A stretch of 64,000 nt of DNA from Ecdyonurus torrentis (taxonomy: Eukaryota; Arthropoda; Insecta; Ephemeroptera; Heptageniidae), in contig OX439132.1 of NCBI GenBank assembly GCA_949318235.1, positions 26,847,743 to 26,911,742 on the forward strand, read 5' to 3'. Under the pieces are notes generated by a model. That model was given only the letters and a program-made list of their open reading frames with translations. It did no database searches and was not told the DNA's origin. Positions 21,928 through 34,427 of the stretch are shown piece after piece; the first letter of the stretch is position 1, and every line of letters begins with the position of its first letter. The translations under genes were made by a program, and so were the position numbers.

Positions 21928-24526
21928 CTTGACCAGTATAGCTTAAAGGTCAAATGCACAATATTTTCTTTGTATGGTATTCAGCATTACGTAAAGTTAT
22001 TACAAAAATTCTGCACTACACCAAATTTTTGTATTCCTCCATTTGCCAGACAAGCCTTTTTACTTCCGGAAATACAATAATTGACAATACGCGACGAATT
22101 TAGTCCCGTATTGATTTCTACCTTTTGCATCACAAAATAATACATATTTACAAAAAAATGCAACTTTTCGCAATAAAATATGACTAAATTGATGATTTTG
22201 ATATTTTATAATTTATATATTCATCACTAAAAAAGTTCAAAGAATAATAAATAAACAGCGGAGTGATTGACTTGTAAATAGTTCCCGCTAAATACACGAC
22301 TTCCGCAGCGGGAATTTAAAAATAAAATTTTGGATGGATGAAGGGTGAAGTATCAGAACAATGGGAACAAAAAGCAGAATAATACAAAATATCAATCTGT
22401 AATTACCATTATGATTTAATAAATTGGTGTAACATTGACTTGCTCACACTTGAAAAGATTGTTCACAGCTATAATAATGTGGTAAAATTGATAAAATATA
22501 TATATTTCTTATACTACGACGTACAGATAGATATATAGAGGTACAATATGTATTATATTAAGTGAGCAAATGCAGGTCTACCATTTGACCTCGCATGCAG
22601 GATTTAGAAAAATATTACAATGAAAGTTATTATGTATCAAAGAAATGAAATTAATCAGACTTGTATTTATGTACAATTTTTATTTTCAATATTTATACAA
22701 AAACAGTGTAGGTATACAAACATTTGAGACTCTTTAAATGTTATTGTTGATTATAACAGGTCCGACAGGCCTTAATTTTAATATTTATATATAATAAAAA
22801 CAAATTAAAATAGAAATGAAACAACCATCGTTCAATATTTATTTTTCTTACTCTTCGGCATCAATTATTATAATTGAAGAAGTAATTTAGGAATTAAAAA
22901 TGTTATGTAGATCGTTATACATTATGCCAACAATATTTATACAGTAATTTACACTAGCACAAAATTAATATAAATTAAAAATCAGCTTAGTGAAAAGAAA
23001 TTATAAGAAAATATGTAGTCAGGTTGCAAAATAATAATAGTAAATTCAAACACTTCATCTTGAATGACAAAAAATTGTAGGCCCTACAAAAATTAAGATT
23101 CTTATACACAAATCACAGCATAATATTATATATTATATTTTTTATATTACCTTAAACTAAATTTACGTTCTATTGATTAAAAAAAATTAGAACATAGTTT
23201 TAATCAATTTTCAGTTGGTCAGAAAGGTCAGAATCCCACCAAAAACATTTTCGACAAAATCAGAAGGAAAAAAAAACAACTAAAAAACTAAAAAAAAAAA
23301 AAAAACTAAAAACTACAAAAAAAAACAGTTTCTTTGTTTTTTTCTAATGACATCAAGTCTTATCTAGATTAAAGTACACTCCCTATATTTGCATGCACTT
23401 GGCCATGGAGTGTATACCATGGTATAGCATATGGAAATTTGAGTACTGTACCTCTACATAATCTTTAAAAAACTGATATGAATAACAAAATAATGGTACC
23501 AGGTTGTCCTAAGTATGTATATGAGATATTGTTAATTAGCAATTGGTAAAATTAATAATCACTAAAGCAGAATTTACATTATATATGGATTAAAATATTG
23601 GCATTTAATTAACCATTTTAATTTAATTATTTGTACATTTAAAAAAATGCACCCAGACATTTGTAATAAATCATTTTTATAAAACATGTTATACTGTGTG
23701 ACTCAACGTTTTTTAACTTTGATCCGTGACATTTAAAGAATTTATCACTGCATGAATATTTATCTGCTTACCAACCACAGTACATACTAAACTAACAATG
23801 CCAGCATTGTCACTATATACTTTGTTTTAAGTTCAAATTATAATGAAACAATAATTAAATTAACTATAAAAAAAATCATATACAAATCACAGAATATTTG
23901 AAGACTGAAGACTATACTAATTTTCTATATTTTTTCCCCTCACTAAATGACAATATTTAATTAATTGAATAATCTAAATTTTAATAAAATAGTATCTACA
24001 CCAAAAATTCATTAAGCACTTTTTTTTCTTTTACTATTTATATTTTAAAATCAGTCTCAATTATATTTTAGCACAAATGTATGGGTCAGACAGAGTTTGG
24101 AAAACAGCTCTAAAAATTCTATGAACTTTTAACGAAATCTTACCCTTGACATAACACACATTTTTGTATTAATTAATATCTATTACTGATTTCAATATTT
24201 ATGTTTTTTTAAACAAATAATTATTATTAGTCAGAAAAGTACACAGTGCTTTAATTGTAGTAGCACCATGTAAGATATATTAACAAAAAATTGAAATTTA
24301 TAATCATAACAAATATATCAACTATATAATAATAACATAACACATAGAATAACAATATTCAGACCCTATAACAAGTTATTACTTTATAATAAACATATTA
24401 TTTTATTTATTGTTTGTATTTATAATTTCTTTAACTTTTACTAAAGCTAAACATTTTTAGTATTATACTTTATGGGCACACATATATTGCATTTTTTTTC
24501 TTTGAGTTTTTTGTTAGTCTATTTAA
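21928..24526. other. Intergenic region upstream of babo
   Basis: AT-rich with no recognisable exon. It must include the babo promoter, but no TATA box or other motif stood out at a sensible distance from the start codon. Confidence 0.5.
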
Positions 24527-24920
24527 GGCGGTGGGGGACCGACTTGGACCGGAAATCACTAAAAGAAGAACTATATTTTCCCAGTAATTTTTTGTACATG
24601 ATTTAATTCCAATAAAACCAACACTATAATTTTCAAATAAAATCAAGTAAATTTAAAATATATATTTTTTAATACCAAAACAAATTTTAATGACATTTTT
24701 AATTGTAAAAAAGTTTCTAATTTGACTAAAATTTCCCGCTCAAATTTAAATTTCCACATTTACATGTTATCTTTAAAGTGTAATAACTTAAATATTTGAT
24801 CGTGTTTTCACATGTTTGACATAACTAAACTTTTATGTAACATTTCTTCTTTACTTTTGTGTTAATATTATTATTCGCAACCGTCCTAGTTTGCGAGATA
24901 TCAGTCGGTCACCTACCCCC
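24527..24920. mobile_element. TTAA-flanked non-autonomous element (family 3, copy 1)
   Basis: TTAA at 24523-24526 and 24921-24924 bracket ends GGCGGTGGGGGACCGAC and GTCGGTCACCTACCCCC, which are inverted. An inverted-orientation relative lies at about 30588-30952, sharing blocks such as CATGTTTGACATA / ACGTCAAACATG and GCGAGATATCAGTCG / CGACTGATATCTCGC. Confidence 0.7.
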
Positions 24921-25228
24921 TTAACTTAATTTAAAACAAAATTCGTTTCTAATCGCATTATTACGCGATTTTTTTAGAACTTCAGTATAATATCAACTTC
25001 AGTAATCGGGCATTACTTTAATCACTATAAAATAGCATTTCCTTTAGCAGTTTGTTATTTTTTCCCTTTGGTAAAGGCTTACAATATTAAATTGAGTTTT
25101 TTTTTTTTAATTTTAATAGCTTCAAAAGCGTTAAAATAAGACATTAAATTACACATCACCATAAAGTAAAAAGCACAGCTCAGAAATAATTTAGGACGTG
25201 AAAGACTTTCATTCAAAGAGACGTTATG

Positions 25229-25279
<51 letters not shown>

Positions 25280-25874
25280 GTGCAAAAGTGACCCTTTAAA
25301 TACAGGGTTGGAGTTCGCCAAAAGTTTCAGTATAGAAAGTAGAGACTGATTTTTTAAGACGTGTATGAATCAAAATGATATATTATTCTCGTACTAAAAA
25401 TATCAACAATGAACAACGAAAACTTTTGGTGAAATCCAATTCCATTTTCGGAGTATACGCAATTTTTGTCAACATATTCCTTTAATTAATTAGATCTCAT
25501 GCATATTTTAAATAATTTTTCAGTTTTGCTTTTTACGCTATTGTGATATGTGATTTAACAAGTTTAAGATCTGTATTTGAGTGAGAAATTAAAAAAAAAA
25601 AAATCTATACCAGGGGAAAAATCAAAACAGAATTTGACCGTGATTATCTAAAGTTGCGAGAGAAAAAAAAATTTGCGGAGTATTATGAATGTACCATAAT
25701 AGTATATGAATAGTAAATATAATGTACAGAGTACAATATTTGTGAAGTTTATTATTTTCTTTAAATAATAATAATAAAAAAGAATAGACAATAATATAGT
25801 CTATAATTCTATATAGTCTATTAGAAAAATGTTGACTTAAATATATTTTAATACAAAAAAAAAAAAAAAAAAAA

Positions 25875-25910
<36 letters not shown>

Positions 25911-25953
25911 TAAACTTTACAAGCTCACATTCGCCCACAAATTTGTATTTATA
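24921..25953. other. Intergenic AT-rich DNA with poly(A) and (GACA)n
   Basis: A 49-base A run (25229-25277) and a clean GACA microsatellite (25875-25910). No gene recognised. Confidence 0.6.
25875..25910. repeat. (GACA)n microsatellite
   Basis: About nine perfect GACA units, immediately after an A run and 44 bases from the galactosyltransferase stop codon on the other strand. Confidence 0.95.
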
Positions 25954-26985
25954 TCACCTCTTTGAGATTTCAGTGACTAATAATTGCCACAAAGATTTAA
26001 TTTGCTCAGGTGATGTATCATATGGTCCAAGTAAATATCTACTAGGTAAATATATATTTGGCCATTTATTATTTGACAAAATCTTTTTACTCATTGAATC
26101 TTGTAAGATCCATTTTTCAGCTGGCATATGTTTAATTTCTGCTTGTTCAGCTATCACTCCAGTAATATGAACATCATCTACCCAAAAATAATTATTATTT
26201 TGAGATTTAGAATATAGATCTTTTACTACATCTCCTGAATATAAAATAGCCCAACCTGCACAATAATTGGGATAAAATCTTCCAGGATATTCATCATATG
26301 ATACTCTCCATTTTGATCTCCAAGTTCTTTTAACTTTAGCATGTTCAATAACATCACATAAAATTAATTTAGATTTAGGTAATGCAGGTAAAAATTTAAT
26401 TAAATTTGGCATATTAATGAACACATCATCATCTGTTTTTAATACATAATTTATATTATTACAATAATAATTCATCCATTTAAATGCCATAATATGTTTA
26501 TAAGTCATATGACGATATTTATCTATAAAATTTCCTTGTACAATATCATTATATCTATATTGTTCTTTTAATAAATTATTTTCCATGTTAAAATTATTTG
26601 ATTTACCTACTAAAAATAATACTTTAATATTATGACGTAAATATGAACCCCATGTATTACGAATACTATTACGTTTTTCTATATTTTTTGGTGCTGAATG
26701 AACCATGACTAAAAGAATTAGTTGATCTGAATTATTACATGGTTCTACGTTCATTAGAAATTGGAATGTTGTAAGGTCGATTAGTTGAGAGAAATCATCT
26801 GTATGTTGAGGTTGAATTGTTGATTTGATTGTTACTAGTGGAGTTGAAAGCTCGGAGGGTGGTGGTGAATCAGGTATGGTCCAAGTTGATGGAGGACTGG
26901 ACACAGGTACAAGTGCAATCAGACCAGTCAAGCTGATCAAGAAGACTGTTGCCAAACACACACGAAGAAAACGTGTCGGCAACAT
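25954..26985 (-). CDS. Beta-1,3-galactosyltransferase-like type II membrane protein (GT31 family)
   Basis: A single-exon, 343-residue ORF with the GT31 layout: short cytosolic tail, signal-anchor about 8-28, a proline/serine-rich stem about 29-60, and a Golgi-lumenal catalytic domain. Motifs: KRNSIRNTWGS 104-114 (the R-IR-TWG motif), TDDDVF 184-189 (metal and UDP-sugar binding DxD), YPNYCAGWA 238-246 and VDDVHITGV 269-277 (the E/D-DV-TG motif). NNS at 84-86 is a sequon. Such enzymes add Gal or GlcNAc in beta-1,3 linkage to glycans; the exact donor and acceptor cannot be read from sequence. The ATG gives the signal anchor directly. A TTACAG acceptor 72 bases upstream (27058-27059) suggests a non-coding 5' exon. 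The stem codons are much less AT-rich than those of the catalytic domain. Confidence 0.9.
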   Translation of the reverse strand: MLPTRFLRVCLATVFLISLTGLIALVPVSSPPSTWTIPDSPPPSELSTPLVTIKSTIQPQHTDDFSQLIDLTTFQFLMNVEPCNNSDQLILLVMVHSAPKNIEKRNSIRNTWGSYLRHNIKVLFLVGKSNNFNMENNLLKEQYRYNDIVQGNFIDKYRHMTYKHIMAFKWMNYYCNNINYVLKTDDDVFINMPNLIKFLPALPKSKLILCDVIEHAKVKRTWRSKWRVSYDEYPGRFYPNYCAGWAILYSGDVVKDLYSKSQNNNYFWVDDVHITGVIAEQAEIKHMPAEKWILQDSMSKKILSNNKWPNIYLPSRYLLGPYDTSPEQIKSLWQLLVTEISKR

Positions 26986-27057
26986 TATGTGGTCTTCAAA
27001 TTATGGCACAATAAGTGGATGAGAATAAGTCACAACTTCCTCTGTCTGCTACATTTC

Positions 27058-27059
27058 TG
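27058..27059 (-). promoter_or_regulatory. Candidate splice acceptor of the galactosyltransferase 5'UTR
   Basis: The minus strand reads a T-rich tract, GATTACAG, then AAATGTAGCAG, leading to the start codon with no intervening acceptor. This implies at least one upstream non-coding exon. Confidence 0.4.
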
Positions 27060-27146
27060 TAATCAAAAAAAAAAAAAATAATAAATCAAGGATTACATAA
27101 ATTATTTTAAATATTTCTTTTGGAAATTCAGCAATAACTTAAAAAG

Positions 27147-27180
<34 letters not shown>

Positions 27181-27879
27181 GTGCTAAAATGCGTGCGTGG
27201 GAAACATAATACTTGGAAATAACAGTCTTTCCCGAGATATCTTCACAAAAAAATATAGAAAATGTTTCATACTGTGACGTGCAATCATATAAGGAAACTA
27301 TCACACTAAATTTTGAAAATTATATTCTTTAAGGGTGTGCCAAAACGATATAAATAAGCCTATACCAATTACATTGCAACTTAATTCCATCATTACGTGG
27401 ACAAGATACTGAACAAGTCGACAAGAAGACGATATTGCGTGTAACATGTTTGCTGCGATAGGCGAGCGGAGGGTAGAAATGTTTTATTATATATTTTTTT
27501 ATTATATAAATACGTACCATAAATACGTGTAAAACAAAAAACCCAAAAACAAAAAAATCGAGTCTTTTTATTTTCTTGTCAAAAAAGTGTATCAGTTATT
27601 AATTGCAATTAGAATTACATATTTATATTATATTAACCAAGAGCACGCACACTAAACGCGAGATATATTAAGAGAAAGAGAGAGAGAGAGAGAATCTCAT
27701 GAATCAAAATTTACAAAATAAAACTTGTATACAAATTATTTATATTTTGAATGTTATTATTCATTGCTAATGACATAAGTAAAGCATATTTTATATTAGG
27801 TAATTTACACCTTCCGTGTTTTATTCAACAAGGGAAAAAAGTTTTAGCAAACAAAAATGTAAATAATGATGCGTAATAG

Positions 27880-29097
27880 CCCGAGTGATAAAAAAGCACC
27901 CAAAGAACACCCAAATCATGCCCAAATAACGCAAACCAAACCAAATAACACCCAAATAACACCCAAGTCAACCCAAATAATAAAATGCTGTTTTTCGTGT
28001 CTTTACCAAATACAACCCAAATATTTGCCAAATAATTTTGCTTGCCAAATGTAACCCAAATACCACCCAAATTATTATAAATAAAAGTTCGTTAAAATAA
28101 CTGTTTTCTCCCTCAGAGACTTCTATCACATTTTCTAGAATAGCGTCAGTATAGAGTTTGAGGTTGTAGTGAGATGACGCGTCTTCACGTAAAGATGAGT
28201 TTTTTATTATAATTATTGTGTTTAATCATCGATTTTGATTCACCACTGTTCGAAAAGACGGCGCGGAGAGACTACATGGAAATGATTAACGCAACAGATC
28301 ACGGGAAGTAAAAATATTTATAGTAATGTACAATTAAGAATGCTGTACTTTGTTTAAAAATCAAAATGTCTTCATTTCAGAGCGAGAGAACACGCGCGAG
28401 GAAAGAGAATTGTACATCCCCTACGATGCATCAATGCTGTGTAAATATTAATAATATTTAAGGGTAACTCAGTTTTGTTTCAATAGTTATTGATTAAAAT
28501 TTATATATTTTATTCAATTTTGGCATGCATTATGTTCCATATACAGAGTATTGTGTATTATTGCATTTAATTGATTTAAATTATTGTTATTATGTTAACA
28601 TATATACTACTGCATGTATACAAAATATAATCAGTTATAATAGATAAATTTGCTTATATGTTTTAATTATTGGTAATTATTAATAAATTACGTTTAATAT
28701 CATTTCACTTATTATTAAGAAAGAAATGGCAACTATGTAATTTTTTTTCTAGAATGCAAGAGAAACAAGAAAAGGTGCCGGTTGAATTGTTTTATTTGGG
28801 TGTTATTTGGGTCATATTTGGTAAATATTTGGGTTATATTTGGCAATAAATTGGTTTATATTTGGGTTATATTTGGCAATAATTTGGTTTATATTTGTGT
28901 AATATTTGGGTTATATTTGGCAATAATTTGGTTTGTATTTGTGTAATATTTGGGTTATGTTTGGCTATTATTTGGTTCATATTTGGGTTGAATTTGGTTA
29001 AAATTTAAACCCAAATAATGTCCCCTTTTGGCAATGATTTGGTTTTCATATTTGGGCAACATTTGGGTGTTCTTTGGGTGTTATTTTATCACTCGGG
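27880..29097. mobile_element. 1.2-kb TIR element with ACCCAAAT-type subterminal repeat arrays
   Basis: The ends are inverted: CCCGAGTGATAAAAAAGCAC at the left and GTGTTATTTTATCACTCGGG at the right, continuing into ACCCAAAGAACACCCAAAT and its complement. Left (about 27895-28075) and right (about 28795-29085) subterminal zones are arrays of degenerate ACCCAAATA / TATTTGGGT units in opposite orientation. The centre (28080-28790) is unrelated, with a small spliced open frame. No transposase is recognisable; target duplication is not clear. A non-autonomous DNA transposon whose transposase would bind the arrays is the likeliest explanation. Confidence 0.75.
28276..28444 (+). CDS. Possible two-exon small ORF inside the TIR element
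   Basis: ATG at 28276 reads 10 codons plus two bases to an AA|GTAAAA donor (28307/28308). A strong TTTCAG acceptor (28379-28380) continues in frame to TAA at 28442-28444, giving 31 residues: MEMINATDHGKAREH then ARGKRIVHPLRCINAV. The frame is also open upstream of the ATG for about 22 codons (SPLFEKTARRDY). The base composition is far less AT-rich than the flanks. It could be a captured gene fragment, a transposase remnant or chance. No family recognised. Confidence 0.25.
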
Positions 29098-29307
29098 AGA
29101 TAAAATAAAATAAGAATAAATCTCTCTCTCTCTCTCTCTCTCTCTCGTAATGCATATAAAAAATGAGTAATAAAATGTCTTGTCAAGTAACTTGTACCTA
29201 TTAGGTACACTAGGTACTAGGTAAATCAGTTATTATCACTGAGTCAGAATTATATTTTTATTTAAAATAAAATATAGCAAGTGCGTGCGACGTGAGAGCA
29301 GAGACAG

Positions 29308-29310
<3 letters not shown>

Positions 29311-29366
<56 letters not shown>
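29311..29366. repeat. (AG)n microsatellite
   Basis: A perfect dinucleotide run of about 56 bases. Confidence 0.95.
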
Positions 29367-29369
<3 letters not shown>

Positions 29370-29911
29370 GGGAATAAAAATTTAACTTTACTGTAATGTA
29401 TGCATCTGATGCAATGCATCATCGAACAAAATCAAACATTAATACGTAATTCTGCAAGAAAATAATACAGAGACGGCCGGCTCTCACTGCACGTGCGACA
29501 GGAAGTGGTGAGGTAAGTGAGAGAAATGTTTTTTCCCGACTCTCTAGCTGTGATTTTGATTAGCAAATTAACCCGCACTCGGACAACCAACATGACTAAA
29601 TAATAATTATAATAAGCTGTTTTTTTTTCGGTGGGTAGATACGATTACGCTGATAACAATGAAGTAAAAATAAATTCAAAAAAGTTGGTTGATGGACGAA
29701 ACTGTTGGAAAAACGAAACGCCATAAGGTGTTTAAGGAAGACAATTAAGTAACGCCATCCATTGATTTAATTAGCTTGGCGGATATCATTTATGTACATA
29801 AATCGTTATAATGAAGTAGTACAGTATTATTGCGTCTTTATAAAATGGGGGTAATATAAATATTATATATTAAAAATCTGTATTAACCATTTTTCATTAT
29901 TTTACTGTCCA

Positions 29912-29914
<3 letters not shown>

Positions 29915-29982
<68 letters not shown>
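29915..29982. repeat. (CT)n microsatellite
   Basis: A perfect dinucleotide run of about 68 bases, opposite in strand sense to the AG tract 550 bases away. Confidence 0.95.
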
Positions 29983-29987
<5 letters not shown>

Positions 29988-30587
29988 TATTAGAGTGCTG
30001 TATAATACTATTCATTATATAGAGACGGGGTGGTAAAAATCGAGCGTCGCTTTCTTGTAAAAGAAATGTTCCGGAAAAAGTATTCATTTATACAAAATGA
30101 AACAACTTTTAAAATAAATTATTCTTGTTAGCAAGGTAATCTCAGAAATCTGAATTAACAATAACTTTATTGTATTATTATTTTAAATTTAAAACTATAG
30201 CTGTACCTCTGTAGTTTAATATTATAAATTATTGCTCGATGTTTACAATTTTACACTTTATTTCGAGATGTCACATATCCTATATCAGCGCGTTTGATAA
30301 TAAAGGCATCTGTTTTTGCCATGGATCAAATATCTCTGATAATTGGTCACTGTCAATTGCAAATGCTCTATATACTTTCAGTGGTGACATTTACTAATAT
30401 ACTTTACCATGTTTGTATATTTTATATTAATCTTGACCATTTCGTAATATAAATTTCGTATCGAGCACATTGGTATCAAGAGAATAAAATAATACTCGCT
30501 GAACTATTTTCATTGCTTAAATATTCCCCGATTAGTCATTAAAATATAATTCAATTAAATCATTAAAACTCAGCTTCCCTTTAACCT

Positions 30588-30952
30588 TAATTTGATCGAC
30601 TGATATCTCGCAAACTAGACGGTCGCGTATTATAATATTAACACAAAGTAAAGAAAGAAATGGTACTTAAAAGTTTAGCTACGTCAAACATGTGAAAACA
30701 CGATTAAATATTTAAGTTATTTCACTTTAAAGATTACATGCAAATGTGAAAATTCAAATTTTAGCGTCAAATCAGAAACTAATTTAAAATTAAAAATAGT
30801 ATTAAAACTTTTTTCGAAACTTTTATTATTATTATTTTAATTTGCTAGAATTTATTTGAAAATTATAACGATTGTTTTGGTGGAAATCGAGAATCATGAA
30901 AATATATAGTTAGTTCCTCTTAACGATTTCCGGTCCAAGTCGGTCCCCTTGA
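30588..30952. mobile_element. Non-autonomous element (family 3, copy 2, inverted)
   Basis: Reverse-complement relative of 24527-24920 along its length, from GATCGACTGATATCTCGCAA to CGGTCCAAGTCGGTCCCC. The ends are more degraded than in copy 1. With copy 1 it brackets the galactosyltransferase gene in inverted orientation. Confidence 0.65.
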
Positions 30953-33900
30953 TAAATATTGTAATCTTAAAACCATTGTGGCGGTTGAATTCGTTTAACC
31001 TAGACCTAAATAGGTACACGACAAAATAAGACTCAATTATTGAAGTGTAACAATACTTAAAAAAAAATCTTCACTTCTTTTCTTGCAGAGAAAAAGAAAA
31101 GAAAAAAAAATTACCGCACCACGAAAAAATATGAACATATTGCACATATAAACATGAGTTGAAAATCATATAACTTTAAATTTTAATTCTTCATAATATA
31201 TATATATATCAAAAATAGTGCGTATAAAATATTAAAAATTATTAAAGAGCAAGAATGATGATGGTGGAAAAATAATAATAAAGATGGAGCTTTTTATTTA
31301 ACAAAAATATGATCATGTATATAAAAATTCAACAAAAAATGATATTAATAAATATACTTTTTCATTTTTACATATTATTATAAGCCTGCTTACATTATAC
31401 AGCATGCGTAAATGGAGATGTGCCAAATTGCTGAAGAAAGTTTTGCGTATATACTATGTATCTCTCTCTCTCTCTCTCTCTCGCGGCCTCGTCGCGGAGT
31501 CGGGGGTGCGAGCGAGACAGATAAAAACACGCGCCCGTCAGTGACGCAAAACTATAAGAAGTTTCTTCCCTAACATTGGGTTTATATTTAACTTTTAAAG
31601 GTATACACGCTATAATTTTATTATTTATAAGCTAGCATATAGTCTTTAAATAATCAACTTTTCACGTTCTAAAATAAAGTGTAGACATCAAGAATTGATA
31701 AGTTCGTAGTGTTATTTTCAAACATCTTTTACCAGAACAACACTGCATTTTTTATTATTATTTTTTTAATAATTATATCATTATATGCTAGAGTGAGTGA
31801 CTTATCATACTTCTTCACCTCTTTAATAAAAAAATTGATAAAATTTTGAAGTAACAATTTATTTAAAAACATTGTTTGTTATTTTGTAAATAAAAAAATA
31901 AGATTTTTTTTTTTTTTTTTTTTACAAAATAACAAAAATTTATTACTCTACAGTACATGGAAAGCAAAATATAACAATTAAAATAAAAATAAAAAAGTAC
32001 ACGCTCTTATCGTAACATTTTACAGCAACACTTCCGATTTTTTTATTTTTGTCTACATTATTATTCTGCTATAATAGATAACCAGAATTTTTATTACTTT
32101 AGTCTAATTTTATAATTGTATCAGTTAGTGACATTGAGACTCTGCATATTATTTAAATATATCGTCAAACAAATATTGACTCTCATTACTAAAATCTGTA
32201 TAAATACAGTACACGTGAAGTACTTTCATTGCAAATATAAATAATAATACATTATTATTGTGATTCATAAAAAAAAAATTAAAAAAAAATATTAAAAAAA
32301 AAAAAAAAGCTAGTGTGTTGATGATCTCACTTTTTATTTTACTAAAAATAATCAAGCAATGATGCATCGAATGTCGTCACCTTGTAAAGAAACTTGTTTT
32401 TGATCGAACGTACAGTATGTATGTGTACTGTACGTCCTTTATATTATACACAGGTTGAGCATATAGAATAATAAATTTTCATTATTATTCAGTCTTATTA
32501 TGCGGAGATCGTCAGAGTATATGGCATATATTATATTAAGGACTTACTTTACTATAGTAAATACAAATGGTCAGTATATAATATATAAGTGTCATTTATA
32601 CACAACATACGATTATAACAATATATTTTTATAATTGAAAATACTTGAGCTATAAAGTTTCCTTGATATTCTTATAGATGATAAAAATTAATTTAAATAA
32701 TAGAAATATTTTTCAATGTGTAATTTCTTTTTATATTATAATAATTTATCATTTGAAATTTCAGTAAAATAAAACAGAAAAGACAGAAATATATTAATGA
32801 GTCATTATAATATAAACATGTTATAGTATATTTCTATTTATTGTTTTATCTTCCTATTTATATTTAATAGAATAATCAGAAAGTCTAAAATTTTGCATTT
32901 ATATACAAAATAATAAAAATATACTAATAAAAATAAATTTAATTTAATAATTATATAATTAATAAAATAAAAGTAAAAAAAAAATTCACCTCGCCGATAG
33001 AATACACTGCATCTCAAATACCAAATAAAATAATCCAAAAAACACTTGTTGCTATCGTAATATCTACTCACCTACTAAAATAATGATTAGCCTATATTAC
33101 AATAACAATTGTAAATATAGACGATAAAATTAATTGTTCTTCTCATGGTACATAATTTGTTGATAAACAATGAGTATATATTTTCACTATTAAATAATAC
33201 ACACACACCACTATCAGTATAATTTCTATATTATAATACTGGAGAATTAAATTTATTTAATATAGTAAAAAAAAAATTCAGCACAAACTTTGTATGTAGA
33301 GGAGAACGTTGACCGCGAATTCTACTGTTCTGATGTAAAGTCGCAAGCCGGCTAGTAGAAGAGAAAATCCGCCCCACTTCGCGCCATGCATGTGCTCTCT
33401 CTGACTCTCTCTCTCTCTCTCTTTTGCCCTGCTCCCCCCATTCCCCCATAAAATCGCATGCTTCCCCTTAAATCAAATAAGGAGAAATGTGTGAATGAAA
33501 TAAATAATACCAATGCATTGTCACATTATATGATAAATTAAAAACTGTAAATACAATTTTTAAATTTAAATTAACTATTTTCTTACAGGGGAAAAAAAAA
33601 AAAAAAAGTGTAATAAAAAAATGATAACATGCAAACATATTTAAGCTGTGATTTTAGCTATATGTAGTTATCACTCATCACTCATCAGGGTTTTACTTTT
33701 ATTGATATCATTTTATACTATGGTATATTACACTAAATGCTCCACTTATTTTAAGAATTATAAAGAAACTAGTTGTCTGATGCTTTTGATATCAAATTAT
33801 TGAACGACAATTTAGAGAAAATATAAGAAAGAGATGTTGTGGTTTGCAGTAAAACTTGAATGTTTGCCATGCTCCAGTTTTTTTTTTTTTATTATTATTT

Positions 33901-34360
33901 TAGGAATCTTCTATAAAATATACTAGCTGTAGACTTAAAATTTACAGAAACAAATAAAGTCAACCAAAAATTTATTTTATTGATTATTATCATATGTGTT
34001 AAATAAATGCTAGTATTTAAAAATTAAATAATCATAACTTTTACTTCAATAATTAATTAAAAAAATAATAACAATGATAATGCGAGAGGATAACATATTA
34101 TATGTCTCCTAAATTATTTCTGCTCCATCTCTCTCCATCTGTGTCTATCTCACTTTTGGATACATATATAAATTAAATTATTTATAATAATTTTAATAGC
34201 ATGAAGAAAACTGATCAGTGATCATGATCCACAAATTTAAATCGTTTAAATATTTAGCATTTTTCTGCAAATAACCACACAAAAACAGAGTATAAAATTA
34301 GATCCAAAAGTTATCTCGATTATAACAGTAAGAAAAAAAAAACAATAATTACAAGAAGCA

Positions 34361-34363
<3 letters not shown>

Positions 34364-34423
<60 letters not shown>
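34364..34423. repeat. (AG)n microsatellite
   Basis: A perfect 60-base dinucleotide run. Confidence 0.95.

Positions 34424-34427
<4 letters not shown>

Noticed and set aside
27845..29097. CRISPR-like or satellite interpretation of the ACCCAAAT arrays
   Set aside because: The units vary in length and spacing, there are no spacers, and the two arrays are inverted about a unique core with terminal inverted repeats, which fits a transposon in a eukaryotic genome.
29902..30087. Frames built from Glu-Arg or Thr-His dipeptide runs (also at 40358-40543)
   Set aside because: They are translations of (CT)n and (GT)n microsatellites.
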